Below, one piece after another: positions 17,751 through 26,683 of a stretch of 64,000 bases of DNA. The DNA is taken from the NCBI RefSeq assembly GCF_003236175.1, contig NZ_QKTW01000003.1, positions 294,298 to 358,297 on the forward strand, read 5' to 3'. Within the stretch, counting starts at the first letter, position 1. Every line of letters begins with the position of its first letter. The translations under genes and the position numbers were made by a program. This DNA comes from Taibaiella soli. Lineage in GTDB: Bacteria > Bacteroidota > Bacteroidia > Chitinophagales > Chitinophagaceae. The notes under the pieces are model-generated. The model did no database searches. It had not been told where the DNA came from and saw nothing but the letters and a program-made list of their open reading frames with translations.

Positions 17751-19745
17751 TTAACTTTTAGTTTTTTTCGGTGGCATAAAGAAATCCCAGGGCCGCATGA
17801 TGAAATGACGCAGCACCAGCGGAATCAGTCTTGTGTAATGACGGAGATACAAACCGCGCGAACGCAGTGCCACCCAGAATGCCAATCCAAAGCTTGTCAT
17901 GAAATTGCAGAAACCGATACCCAGTACGCCAATGATTACTGTAATCAATTCGCGAAGCGGCAACTGATTATCTAAGCCGTAAAGACCCATTGCAAACTGC
18001 GCAGTAGAGATGGTGATGTGACGAATATCAAACGGGATGCCAAATATTTTTCCGATCACCGGCGCAAAGCCAAGTGCAAAACCCAGGAAAATATTACCAG
18101 CCCATCCACCCAGGTTATGATCAATATAACTGGCCAGTTTATTTCTTGTTGGGCCGCTCAGAACCCTGGTCAGCAGCGGTTGCTCGCGGACACGTGCTGC
18201 GATATTGCTAAAGCGGACTTTGTTATCCACATAGCCCATTACCAATCCGGATAAAAACAAAAACACACCTGTAAAACATGCGTACAGCCAGGCCAGCGAT
18301 TTTGTAGGGTTTTGATTATTTAAATAATCCCAGGCTGCCTGTCCTGCTACAAGTTTATGTCCCGATAAATGATGCCAGCCGAATGCGAGCAGATAGGAGA
18401 GTGGAAATACAATAATCAGATTGCCGACAAATGAAGCGGTTTGGCTGCGCCATGCCAGTACAAATGACTGCGCTACATTTTCCAGCGGATTTTTATACTT
18501 ACGTTCATCCAGATAAGAGGCGAGTGTAGAAGCCGTCATGGCAGGTTGTTTGGTGGCCAGCGTTGTATGTGTGACCTGTAGCAATACAAAACCGATTGCG
18601 TAGTTGAGTCCATACATGAAATACTCCCAGAACGGAGCAAAAGGTACATGATGCAACAATGTTTTAAACATCGCGATCACGGAGATAATAGCGCCACCGC
18701 CCATTGCGGTATTGAAAAATGTCACATACTCGCGGCGTGTAATAGTGATATAATGTTCGCCCGTATTTCCTTTGTGCTCTGCAATCTGGTACGCCAGCAT
18801 ACCGATGTTTTGCTGTAGCAGATCAAATATATTATGGCGACGATTTTCCGCTTCTATGATTTCTTTAAAAAATTGAACTGTTGTTTTTAGTTCTTCTTGG
18901 TGATCATCATGACTACTGAGCAGGTATACGATATAACGCATACGCTGAACCTGTTGCCTGGTGCGCCCAAGCAGATATGTTTGCTCGAGACTGGTACCGA
19001 AGCGATGACTATTTGCTTTGATTTCTTTTAAAACAGCTTCGCATTCGTTTAGCTTATTAATAATGTTGTCTGAAAGCATTATCCGGTATGCCTCCGTGGC
19101 TGAATTGTCGAGTTGTGTAAATTGAAGCGTCAGGTTGTTTTGCTCCAGAAACGGCGATTGCAGATTCTGATCGCTGAGAAAACGCTTGTTGATATCATCT
19201 TCCATTCCCAGCGAAGACACGCGATAGGAGAGTATTGTAAGCGCATTGTTCAGATAAGTGCGCAAAGGGGTATTTGGCGCATAGACCTCAATCTGAATAT
19301 TGTTGAATAACCGCATCCACACTTCATCCGGAACTTGCTGTACCCAACGGTAATCATTCTTTTTATAAAATGCTTTTTGCAAAAGATAATTCAGACTTCG
19401 TTTATCAGCGAGCGGCGGCAGTATTCTGTGTTTGAGCTGGCGGAAAAATTGTGCGGAAAACCCAGATCCTGTAGGAATGCCAGACTGTGTAAACAAGGTA
19501 TGGCAATCGCGCTGGTTGAGTAGCGTATTGAGCATTTTCGAAAATGCCTCTCGCAGATGGCTCTCATTTTCCAGCCGGTCAGCAATATAATTTACACCAT
19601 CAGTTACGCCCGGTAGGCCGCGTTGCCGCAGCGATTGCACTAAGTTTCTAAAGAGTTCATTATGTCGGTTGCTGTCTGTGTTTGTTTGTATCTCCTGCAG
19701 GACAATTCCAATCTTAGTGTTATCTACCGTCGTCACCATAGGCAT
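17751..19745 (-). CDS. Gcr/SpecificRecomb-family membrane protein
   Basis: A 664-residue protein that matches the family annotated as site-specific recombinase Gcr (SpecificRecomb). The N-terminal half is helical and soluble. The C-terminal half (about 330-640) has several hydrophobic helices, with family-typical segments such as YVTFFNTAMGGGAIIS, LIIVFPLSYLLAFGWHH, GLVMGYVDNK and NLGGWAGNIFLGFALGF. Despite the historical name there is no tyrosine or serine recombinase catalytic motif, and the membrane helices argue against DNA recombination as the main activity. Function therefore is uncertain. It is transcribed divergently from the Nramp transporter with only 72 bases between starts; a perfect AAGTTTAAACTT palindrome at 19756-19767 lies 11 bases upstream of its ATG. 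Confidence 0.8.
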   Translation of the reverse strand: MPMVTTVDNTKIGIVLQEIQTNTDSNRHNELFRNLVQSLRQRGLPGVTDGVNYIADRLENESHLREAFSKMLNTLLNQRDCHTLFTQSGIPTGSGFSAQFFRQLKHRILPPLADKRSLNYLLQKAFYKKNDYRWVQQVPDEVWMRLFNNIQIEVYAPNTPLRTYLNNALTILSYRVSSLGMEDDINKRFLSDQNLQSPFLEQNNLTLQFTQLDNSATEAYRIMLSDNIINKLNECEAVLKEIKANSHRFGTSLEQTYLLGRTRQQVQRMRYIVYLLSSHDDHQEELKTTVQFFKEIIEAENRRHNIFDLLQQNIGMLAYQIAEHKGNTGEHYITITRREYVTFFNTAMGGGAIISVIAMFKTLLHHVPFAPFWEYFMYGLNYAIGFVLLQVTHTTLATKQPAMTASTLASYLDERKYKNPLENVAQSFVLAWRSQTASFVGNLIIVFPLSYLLAFGWHHLSGHKLVAGQAAWDYLNNQNPTKSLAWLYACFTGVFLFLSGLVMGYVDNKVRFSNIAARVREQPLLTRVLSGPTRNKLASYIDHNLGGWAGNIFLGFALGFAPVIGKIFGIPFDIRHITISTAQFAMGLYGLDNQLPLRELITVIIGVLGIGFCNFMTSFGLAFWVALRSRGLYLRHYTRLIPLVLRHFIMRPWDFFMPPKKTKS

Positions 19746-19755
19746 AAATTTTTTG

Positions 19756-19767
19756 AAGTTTAAACTT
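19756..19767. promoter_or_regulatory. 12-bp palindrome in the gcr-like/mntH-like divergent gap
   Basis: AAGTTTAAACTT is a perfect palindrome between the two divergent starts. It may be an operator or a chance AT-rich palindrome. Confidence 0.3.
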
Positions 19768-19784
19768 TAATTAGCAAATAAAGA

Positions 19785-19800
19785 TTTAGGTTTGTCTAAA
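19785..19800 (+). promoter_or_regulatory. Palindromic operator overlapping the Nramp gene promoter
   Basis: TTTAG-GTTTGT-CTAAA is a 5-bp perfect inverted repeat and resembles the TTAGGnnnnCCTAA class bound by DtxR/MntR-type metal repressors. It contains an exact -7 box TAGGTTTG (19787-19794), so a bound repressor would block polymerase. The ATG of the metal transporter is 17 bases downstream. Regulation by Mn or Fe is inferred from context. Confidence 0.5.
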
Positions 19801-19817
19801 ATATTTTATCAGAGCTG

Positions 19818-21698
19818 ATGAACTCTAAAATTACACATACCTCACTCAGCGACGTACATGAAAGTATAGACCCTTCCAAAGCCAAAAGTAAATGGCGTAA
19901 AATCTTTGCTTTTTTTGGTCCGGCTTACCTCGTCAGCGTTGGTTATATGGACCCCGGCAACTGGGCCACCGACCTTGCGGGCGGCAGTCAGTTCGGTTAT
20001 AAGCTCATTTGGGTATTGCTGATGAGTAACCTGATGGCTGTATTGCTTCAATCACTCAGTGCGCGCCTCGGTATTGTGCAGGGCCGCGATCTGGCGCAGT
20101 GCAACAGAGCCATTTATCCTAAAGGTATCAATTTCATTTTGTACGTGCTGGCGGAAATTGCTATTGCTGCCTGTGATCTTGCTGAGGTGCTTGGTATGGC
20201 CATAGGCCTCAATTTGCTGATAGGTCTGCCGCTGATCTGGGGCGTTTCAGTGACATTATTGGATACATTTTTGTTGTTATATCTGCAGCGGTTAGGCATG
20301 CGGAAAATGGAAGCATTTATCATTACACTTATTTCTATAATAGGCTTGTGCTTCCTGATTGAGATGTTTTATTCGAAGCCTGATTTTGGTGATGTAGCGA
20401 AAGGTTTTGTACCCTCGTTGCCCAATTCCGCAGCATTGTACATAGCTATCGGTATTATCGGCGCTACGGTAATGCCGCATAACCTCTACCTGCATTCGGC
20501 GCTGGTGCAAACCCGCAAAATCGGACGTGATGTGACTTCGCTCAAAAAAGCCATCAAGTTTAATATTATTGATAGTGTGCTTGCGCTGAATATGGCCTTC
20601 TTCGTGAATGCTGCGATACTCATTTTGGCCGCGTCGGTATTTTTTAAAACAGAACATTTTGGCGTTGCTTCTTTGCAGGATGCGCATCAGTTGCTGGCGC
20701 CTTTGTTAGGTAGCAAATGGGCGTCTCATTTATTCGCCATTGCATTGATTGCTGCGGGACAAAGTTCTACAGTGACGGGCACGCTTGCCGGACAAATCGT
20801 GATGGAAGGTTATTTGCGTTTACGTCTCAATCCCTGGGTAAGACGCCTGATTACGCGTTTGCTGGCCATTATTCCGGCAGTCATCGTCATTCTCTGGATG
20901 GGCGACAAAGAGGTGGATAGCATGCTTGTGTTCAGCCAGGTTTTATTGAGTATGCAGCTGGCATTTGCGGTGATTCCGCTGATCCATTTCGTCAGCGATC
21001 AAAAGCGCATGGGACAGTTTGCCATTGGTCCTGTAACGAAAACTGTTGCCTGGCTGGTCGCTTGTGTGATCGTTTATCTGAATCTGCAATTGGTATATGA
21101 TGCCATTGCAAAATGGGAAATACTGACCTCGCATCTGGCATTGAAAATGCTGATCTGGGCTGGTTTTGCGGCGCTCTGTGTCTTATTGTTGGTTACCTTT
21201 ATATATCCGCTGGTGTTACGCCGGAAAGAGCATTCCATCAATATCCACGGAGAGATTATCATGGACAAGCTGCAACATGCGTCTCCGCAGCCTTTTAAGG
21301 TTATTGCACTCGCGCTCGATTATTCAGAGAAAGACGAACAGGTCATTCAGTACGCCTGGCAACTGGCACATGATGACACACGTTTTGTACTGATGCATAT
21401 CGTGGAAAGCGCCTCTGCAAAGATGATTGGGGCCGAAGTAAAGGATTTTGAAACTGTCGAGGATCAGAAGCGCATGGATCAATATGTGCAACTATTTGCA
21501 GACAAAGGTTACCTCGTTAATGGTATGCTGGGCTTTTATGACCGTGCTAAAGAAATTGCCCGCATCAGTAAAGATGTAAATGCAGATCTGCTCATCATGG
21601 GTAGTCACGGACACAAAGGCATTAAGGATTGGCTGCTGGGAGAAACCATCGATTCGGTACGTCATATTTTGCCTATTCCAATCTTTATCGCCAGATAA
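19818..21698 (+). CDS. Nramp-family divalent metal transporter with C-terminal UspA domain
   Basis: A 626-residue fusion. Residues about 25-465 are an Nramp (MntH-like) transporter. The TM1 motif MDPGNWATD supplies metal-binding Asp and Asn, and TM6 has the companion motif GATVMPHNLYLHS. The transport signature GQSSTVTGTLAGQIVMEG is also present. Residues about 485-626 form a universal stress protein domain (FKVIALALDYSEKDEQVIQYA, then LLIMGSHGHKGIKDWLLGE), where the usual last G[S/T] of the ATP-binding motif is GE. The family imports Mn2+/Fe2+ with protons across the inner membrane. The Usp part may sense nucleotides or stress; that link is inference. The promoter overlaps a palindrome described separately. 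Most MntH proteins stop near 410-440 residues, so the tail is the unusual part. Confidence 0.92.
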   Translation: MNSKITHTSLSDVHESIDPSKAKSKWRKIFAFFGPAYLVSVGYMDPGNWATDLAGGSQFGYKLIWVLLMSNLMAVLLQSLSARLGIVQGRDLAQCNRAIYPKGINFILYVLAEIAIAACDLAEVLGMAIGLNLLIGLPLIWGVSVTLLDTFLLLYLQRLGMRKMEAFIITLISIIGLCFLIEMFYSKPDFGDVAKGFVPSLPNSAALYIAIGIIGATVMPHNLYLHSALVQTRKIGRDVTSLKKAIKFNIIDSVLALNMAFFVNAAILILAASVFFKTEHFGVASLQDAHQLLAPLLGSKWASHLFAIALIAAGQSSTVTGTLAGQIVMEGYLRLRLNPWVRRLITRLLAIIPAVIVILWMGDKEVDSMLVFSQVLLSMQLAFAVIPLIHFVSDQKRMGQFAIGPVTKTVAWLVACVIVYLNLQLVYDAIAKWEILTSHLALKMLIWAGFAALCVLLLVTFIYPLVLRRKEHSINIHGEIIMDKLQHASPQPFKVIALALDYSEKDEQVIQYAWQLAHDDTRFVLMHIVESASAKMIGAEVKDFETVEDQKRMDQYVQLFADKGYLVNGMLGFYDRAKEIARISKDVNADLLIMGSHGHKGIKDWLLGETIDSVRHILPIPIFIAR

Positions 21699-21999
21699 TG
21701 CCGGTACTGGGAGCATAAGCACCGGCAAAGCAGCTTGATGGTAAACATGGTGGTAGTGCGTACTACAGGGACTGGCTTTGCGTTTTTTAGATCTGTCTTA
21801 AAATTTTGCCGACAGGACTGTAAAAATAGGATCAGTTTCTACGAATAAAAATTATTTTCAGATATTCTTTTTAGAACTCAGTTCCCGCAATACACTCCCT
21901 GAAATAATAATAGAATATTGACACACAAGGATAATATTTATATGTTTTTTTGCTAAATTTATATCTCAGAGGGAAACGTTGGCACTAATTCATTCGCGC
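21699..21999. other. Intergenic region, no gene seen
   Basis: About 300 bases. A TGCCGGT / ACCGGCA pair at 21699-21705 and 21721-21727 immediately after the Nramp stop codon may act as a weak terminator, but lacks a T-run. The second half is AT-rich and probably holds the promoter of the next gene. Confidence 0.4.
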
Positions 22000-23550
22000 A
22001 TGGCATCATCTATACCAAATAATGACCTTTTCTTCTTAATTAAGGGATTGAGCGGCAACGAGAAGTCTTATTACAAGAAACTGGCTAAACGTCATGCAGC
22101 TAACAACAACTCATTGCACCTCCGGCTTTTTGATCTGATTGATCGCGAACAACTCAAGGATGAGAAGAAGGCGTTGCAACAGCTCGGTATCAGTAATCCG
22201 GCACAATTTTCCAGTCTCAAAAATTATCTGACGAAGGATGTGCTTGATTCTATTGTGTTTATGAAGCGCAACGAAGATATCAACGTCCAGCTCAGTTTTA
22301 TCATTATTCAGCTGGACCAGTTATTGGAAAAAAAACTGTTGCATTTTGCCCGCCGACTGCTCAAAAAAGCCTGGGAGCTGGCCGAATATTTTGAACATTT
22401 CGACGTACAGCTACAGTTACTGCAAATGCAAAACCGTATGCTGGACTATAAGTCGTATAAAGAATATAAAACGGAAGCAATCGATATCACCGCTCAAATG
22501 CGGGAAACACTGCAGCAACAACATTTACAGCAACAGGTATATTTTCATTTCGAACAGCTGCAGGTTTTAAAGAAAATATCATTGCTGCGTTTTACTGACG
22601 AGCAGGTGGAGGAGGTGAAAGCAATCCACAATTCCCTGCTTTCGCTAAATATGGATAGCCGTCGGCCAAATAGCTGGACAATGGCGCTTTATCACAATGC
22701 GCTTGCCTTAGGTGAGTATATGTTGTTCCGGTTTGCTGAATGTCGTCAGTATAGTGCGCGCTTGCTTGAATTCTGGAAAAATAATCCAACATTCATCAAT
22801 GCATATCCTATCTATTTTCTGAGTGCAGCCAATACCACTTTTTACAACAGCTTCGCGATGCAGGAAGTGGAAGAGGTCGCACATGATCTTAACACCTATC
22901 AGCGTCTGGCCGATCTGCACATTAAAAATGAATTTTACCAGAAGCAATGGCAAATTATTTCTTTTAATACCACGCTGAAAATTCATCATAAAACTGCTCG
23001 CTACGATAAAGTCGGAATGCTGATTGATGATGCTGCGAAGAAAATATTACAACACGCGCAGCAGGTTACCTCGCCATCGGAAACCTTGCCGATTATGACC
23101 TCTGTAGCTATCTCTTATTTTGTGCTCAATAAATGGCAGGACGCTGACGAAATTCTCTTGGAATGTAAAACGCTGAGCAGGGAAGTGAACAGGGAAGATA
23201 TTATGTTGTTTACATTGGTTTTTCACTTACTGGTGCTTTATGAAAAAAAGGAATGGTACCGGCTGGATAATGCTGTAGAGGCCGCTTATCACTTGCTGTA
23301 TTCACGCAAAAAACTGCATCCGTTCGAAAAGGAGTTAATGTTATTTCTGAAAAGACTGCCGACTGCACGTTCTAAAAACAGTGCTGTGGAATTGATTCAA
23401 GGCTTCCTGACAAAACTGGAATCCTACAAAAATGATCCGGTAAAAAATTTGTATTTTCTCTACTTCAATTATTACGGCTGGCTGGAAAGTAAAGTCATCG
23501 GGATACCGTACATGGAGTATATGCAACGGAAAGTAGCGAATACATTATAA
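22000..23550 (+). CDS. Helical hypothetical protein, 516 residues
   Basis: No named family recognised. The protein is soluble and almost wholly alpha-helical, with no signal peptide or membrane segment. It opens with a conserved-looking NNDLFFLIKGLSGNEKSYYKKLAKRH region, then helical pairs of TPR-like spacing (for example MQNRMLDYKSYKEYKTEA and KWQDADEILLECKTLSREV). Similar proteins appear common in Chitinophagaceae by my recollection, but without an assigned role. The ATG at 22000 is preferred over the TTG at 21979, which would add a 7-residue tail. The gene stands alone, with the Nramp gene upstream on the same strand and a convergent small gene downstream. A scaffold or interaction role is a guess from the fold only. 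Confidence 0.75.
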   Translation: MASSIPNNDLFFLIKGLSGNEKSYYKKLAKRHAANNNSLHLRLFDLIDREQLKDEKKALQQLGISNPAQFSSLKNYLTKDVLDSIVFMKRNEDINVQLSFIIIQLDQLLEKKLLHFARRLLKKAWELAEYFEHFDVQLQLLQMQNRMLDYKSYKEYKTEAIDITAQMRETLQQQHLQQQVYFHFEQLQVLKKISLLRFTDEQVEEVKAIHNSLLSLNMDSRRPNSWTMALYHNALALGEYMLFRFAECRQYSARLLEFWKNNPTFINAYPIYFLSAANTTFYNSFAMQEVEEVAHDLNTYQRLADLHIKNEFYQKQWQIISFNTTLKIHHKTARYDKVGMLIDDAAKKILQHAQQVTSPSETLPIMTSVAISYFVLNKWQDADEILLECKTLSREVNREDIMLFTLVFHLLVLYEKKEWYRLDNAVEAAYHLLYSRKKLHPFEKELMLFLKRLPTARSKNSAVELIQGFLTKLESYKNDPVKNLYFLYFNYYGWLESKVIGIPYMEYMQRKVANTL

Positions 23551-23871
23551 ACACCCCATCCCCTGAAGGGGCGTCTCTGGGTGATTCACAGCTCGCGTAA
23601 CGTGTTTGTGACTCGTGTTTGTCACGCTGCGGAACGAAGCGTACACTGAAATGGAGTTCTATACCTTTTTCTGAGTGATGATCTATGAGTGCTTTGCTTC
23701 TTTGCTACCTAGCGTCTTTGCGGGAAACTTTCTCGCGATAGGTGAGCTTGGAGTACAGTTACATTCACCACATTTTCGCTCATTCATCACTATGGTATAA
23801 AAGGTTAAGTGCGCTAGGAATAGCGCACTTTTTTCATAACCACACACATCAAAACATTTTAAAAAATTTCT
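23551..23871. other. Intergenic region containing an isolated terminator
   Basis: 321 bases between two convergent genes. The first 200 bases have no ORF. A strong plus-strand terminator sits at 23807-23830, about 255 bases beyond the nearest upstream stop codon, so either that gene has a long 3' UTR or a short RNA is made here. Confidence 0.5.
23807..23830 (+). terminator. Strong terminator far from any stop codon
   Basis: A perfect 10-bp stem AAGTGCGCTA / TAGCGCACTT with a GGAA tetraloop, followed by TTTT and CATAA on the plus strand. It could also serve the minus-strand small gene, although the tail on that side is weaker. Confidence 0.8.
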
Positions 23872-24135
23872 TTATCGTGAAGCAGGTCTGTTGCCATGCT
23901 GTTGTCCCTGATTGGGATTGTTAGGCATTGGCCTGTTTGCTCTTTCACTCTGTGACTTATCGTCGGTTTTTCTCTGATCGTTTTCTTTGTTAGTCTGTTG
24001 TTTGTCTGTCTTCATTCCCTCTTCGCGGTTAGAACGCTGTTGTTGTTGTTCAAGATCCTGAGGCGTTTTTTGTTGTTCTTGATCTTCAGGATTCTGATTT
24101 TGGTTCTGTTGCGGATTCTGCTTGTTCTGTGACAT
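23872..24135 (-). CDS. Small Q/N-rich hydrophilic protein
   Basis: An 87-residue protein made almost entirely of Q, N, K, E, D, R, S and P, with no hydrophobic core, signal or Cys. The Gln runs (EQQQQRSN, QNQNQNPEDQEQQ) and charged stretches predict intrinsic disorder, like small stress or desiccation hydrophilins; no specific family is recognised. Codon use is ordinary and the ORF has a plausible ATG with an AT-rich upstream region containing GTTAGGTAAATATTG. It is monocistronic and convergent with the 516-residue gene. Low-complexity ORFs can be spurious, but the length, the acidic/basic balance and the absence of a competing ORF favour a real gene. Confidence 0.6.
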   Translation of the reverse strand: MSQNKQNPQQNQNQNPEDQEQQKTPQDLEQQQQRSNREEGMKTDKQQTNKENDQRKTDDKSQSERANRPMPNNPNQGQQHGNRPASR

Positions 24136-24445
24136 AGTTTTCAGATTTTAGTGTTAGGTAAATATTGTCTTCACATATTCATCATAGGTTTGTACGCTAT
24201 TAGTTAAAAAACCTGTGCCAGAGTTGATTTATAGAAAGAAATTAAATTAAAGTTATTTGTAAAAGACTGTAAGCTCTACAGTCTGAACAGGATAGGGATT
24301 CAGGTGCATTTCAGGATAAATTTTCCGTTATCATTTTTGTAGATATTCTTACACTGGACATACCCAATTGTCACATTTTGTGCCCCAAAGCAAAACAGGG
24401 CCAATCTGTGAAGACTGGCCCTGTTTTAACGGTCGTTTATTAGTA
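24136..24445. other. Intergenic region with terminator, no gene seen
   Basis: 310 bases upstream of the Q/N-rich gene and downstream of the caspase-like gene (both minus strand). Besides the terminator at 24392-24427 I see no ORF or structured RNA. Confidence 0.5.
24392..24427 (-). terminator. Terminator of the caspase-like protein gene
   Basis: AAAACAGGGCCA pairs with TGGCCCTGTTTT around a 12-base loop that can itself pair partly (TCT/AGA). The T-rich arm end supports termination on the minus strand, 19 bases after the stop codon at 24446. Confidence 0.8.
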
Positions 24446-26683
24446 TTATCGTTCAGTACTGTTTGATATTCTGCGATATGCTTTAATGAAGATCGCGCCG
24501 AGGTTTTTGTATGGCGGTACATAGTCGCTGAACTTGTCTTTATCGGCAGGTTTGGTGTCGAAATACAATCTCAGGCTAGTCCACATGGCCACCCAGTCAA
24601 TATCATTACCACCCAGCAACTGTGTGTTGATCGCTTTAATGATTGGTTCATTTACAGACATAGAACCGGTTTGTTTGCTCGAAATGATGTGTGCTTCAGG
24701 AGAATGATCCAGTACGGTTGCAAGGTTGTGATAACCACCGCAAGAACCCAGCATGACTATTTTGTTTTCCGGTGCCATTTTATCAATTGTCAGCGGCAGG
24801 TGATAGCTGTGACCGCGGTGAATAATAACCGTCGGGTGAATATCACGGGCACTCAGGTATTGTGCCAGTTTATCCTGTGCTTCTTCATCACCCGGTTCCG
24901 GAATTGGAAGGTTGGCATAGATCACAACAGGTTTGCCGGCCGCCGGAGTGGATGTAATGGTCGTCCAATATTTATCATTGGTTACTTTCCATTTGCCATC
25001 TTTGAAATTGCTCATAAAGCCGGTGTACGCAGTTTTACCATCATCATCTCCGAAGAAGAATATCTGTTCGTACACAATTCCCGAATCATTGATCAGGCTT
25101 TTATAAGGCACCAGGCTGATTGGCGGAAGATTCAGTTCCGCAGATACATTACCTACATTGTTGTCGCCGCCCTGAGAGCCTTTAAAAAGTGTTGCCAGGA
25201 GTCCATAAACAATCACACCCTTTTTACTTTTGATCTGCGCACAACGTTCATAGTTGGCACGAACCTGATTCAAAAGGAAATCAGAAAGCGTAGAGTCTGC
25301 GATACTGCCGAAAGCGTCGGCCACATCTACGGCGTCTTCCAGTTCGTTTTCCTTGCCCTTTTCCAGATCAGCAACGAAGTCTTTCATCAATGCGCTTTTC
25401 TGGCTTTCATCCATTGTCTGCAGGAAAGTGCTTAGTGTGTTGTAACCTGCGCACATCCGGATAAACGTACGGAAGTGGTCATAGTGCACTTTCGCCAGCA
25501 ATTCATCACCTTTTGCAGGCTTCATGCGTTCCATCATACGTTTGTACGTACCGAGGAAAGAGCTGGTATAAATTTCATCCTGACCATAAACCATCAGGAA
25601 GTATAATTCTTCTGGTGTAAAACCGTCAATACATTTAAAACGGACAGCATCCGGAGATTCATGCAGATCGTTCATGTCGCGCACATACTTCAGACCGCGA
25701 TATTGTAATTCGTCAGTATAGGTATCGCCGCCCAGGCTGTCATTCTGCAGTTTCAGACGAACTAGGTTTTTGTAAAACAGATCAGGATCTGAAGTGATTT
25801 TGTCAATTTCCGCAATCGTTTTGCGTTTGTTGTAGATATCACTCAGGAAAGGCATTGCTTTCAGCGGCGCTTTTGATTCAGCATTGATGCGTACAATTGT
25901 TTGCACCAGCGGGTCTTTACAGCGTTTCACCGCACTGCTCAAAGTATAATTGGTAGAAGCCGCGTAGTTGTACACTTCATTTGGTACCACCCGGGCAGCA
26001 GATGCAATGATATCATCGGCAAACGGTTCGTTGGCAAACTGGCTCAGCCTTTTTATCATCATTTTCGGATTTTGCTTACCCATTTCTGTAAACAGGTAGT
26101 TGCGGGCATCCGGATATCCGTCCAGTAGTTCGGCATTCGCCAGTGTGTATTCGTTGGTATTGTCTTTTACGAAGGCCATTAAACGGTCTTCGTTACGGGC
26201 AATGATCAGTTGTTTGAGATTGGCAACTGTACGTTTGTAATAAACGGCATCTACTCTGGCATCGTTGTTGAAAGAACGGACAAGCGAAAGTACTGCACGC
26301 AGATAACGGATACGCGTCTGGTTTTCCATCATCTTGTCGGTATTATTCACCGGCATGTTTTCGATCATTACCTGAATCTGGTCAATATCGCGCAGCATGG
26401 TGCGGGAAAGCATGGCCGTCAGCGTAGTGTCAGCAGCATAAACGATCACGCCGTCTACTTTGCCATCCATTGCATCGGCATGTTTCTGCTCTTTATCAAT
26501 GTTGATATGGAAACTGGCCCTGTTGTTCGGAATCGGATGCGATAATGTGTCAATATCGTAGATACTGATCTCTTTTTTTTCTTCTTTGTTCTTTTTCTTC
26601 TTCTGGGCATGTACCGGCTTGTCGGCAAATAGCAAAACAGCTGTACACATGCAAAAACAAGAGAGCAGGAGTCGTTTCATCAA
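24446..26683 (-). CDS. Secreted 745-residue protein with a caspase-like (clan CD) His/Cys signature
   Basis: No named family recognised. A signal peptide ends near Ala26 (FADKPVHA then QKKKKNKEEKK). The long N-terminal part (about 50-520) is helical. The C-terminal part is alternating beta/alpha and contains VIIHRGHSYHL with His622 and His625, then 23-26 residues later KIVMLGSCGGYHN with Cys648. A hydrophobic strand ending in HxG/HRGH, followed by a second strand ending in SCGG, is the layout of clan CD cysteine peptidases (caspases, gingipains, separases, legumain). Other supportive pieces are PVVIYANLPIP before the His and HIISSKQTGSMSVNEPI after the Cys. Peptidase activity is inference. 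The gene is alone between terminators; a convergent or partner gene is not evident. Confidence 0.8.
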   Translation of the reverse strand: MMKRLLLSCFCMCTAVLLFADKPVHAQKKKKNKEEKKEISIYDIDTLSHPIPNNRASFHINIDKEQKHADAMDGKVDGVIVYAADTTLTAMLSRTMLRDIDQIQVMIENMPVNNTDKMMENQTRIRYLRAVLSLVRSFNNDARVDAVYYKRTVANLKQLIIARNEDRLMAFVKDNTNEYTLANAELLDGYPDARNYLFTEMGKQNPKMMIKRLSQFANEPFADDIIASAARVVPNEVYNYAASTNYTLSSAVKRCKDPLVQTIVRINAESKAPLKAMPFLSDIYNKRKTIAEIDKITSDPDLFYKNLVRLKLQNDSLGGDTYTDELQYRGLKYVRDMNDLHESPDAVRFKCIDGFTPEELYFLMVYGQDEIYTSSFLGTYKRMMERMKPAKGDELLAKVHYDHFRTFIRMCAGYNTLSTFLQTMDESQKSALMKDFVADLEKGKENELEDAVDVADAFGSIADSTLSDFLLNQVRANYERCAQIKSKKGVIVYGLLATLFKGSQGGDNNVGNVSAELNLPPISLVPYKSLINDSGIVYEQIFFFGDDDGKTAYTGFMSNFKDGKWKVTNDKYWTTITSTPAAGKPVVIYANLPIPEPGDEEAQDKLAQYLSARDIHPTVIIHRGHSYHLPLTIDKMAPENKIVMLGSCGGYHNLATVLDHSPEAHIISSKQTGSMSVNEPIIKAINTQLLGGNDIDWVAMWTSLRLYFDTKPADKDKFSDYVPPYKNLGAIFIKAYRRISNSTER

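Noticed and set aside
17751-19745. Evidence of a mobile element or integrase from the name site-specific recombinase
   Set aside because: No catalytic tyrosine or serine recombinase motifs, several membrane helices and no attachment-site-like flanks.
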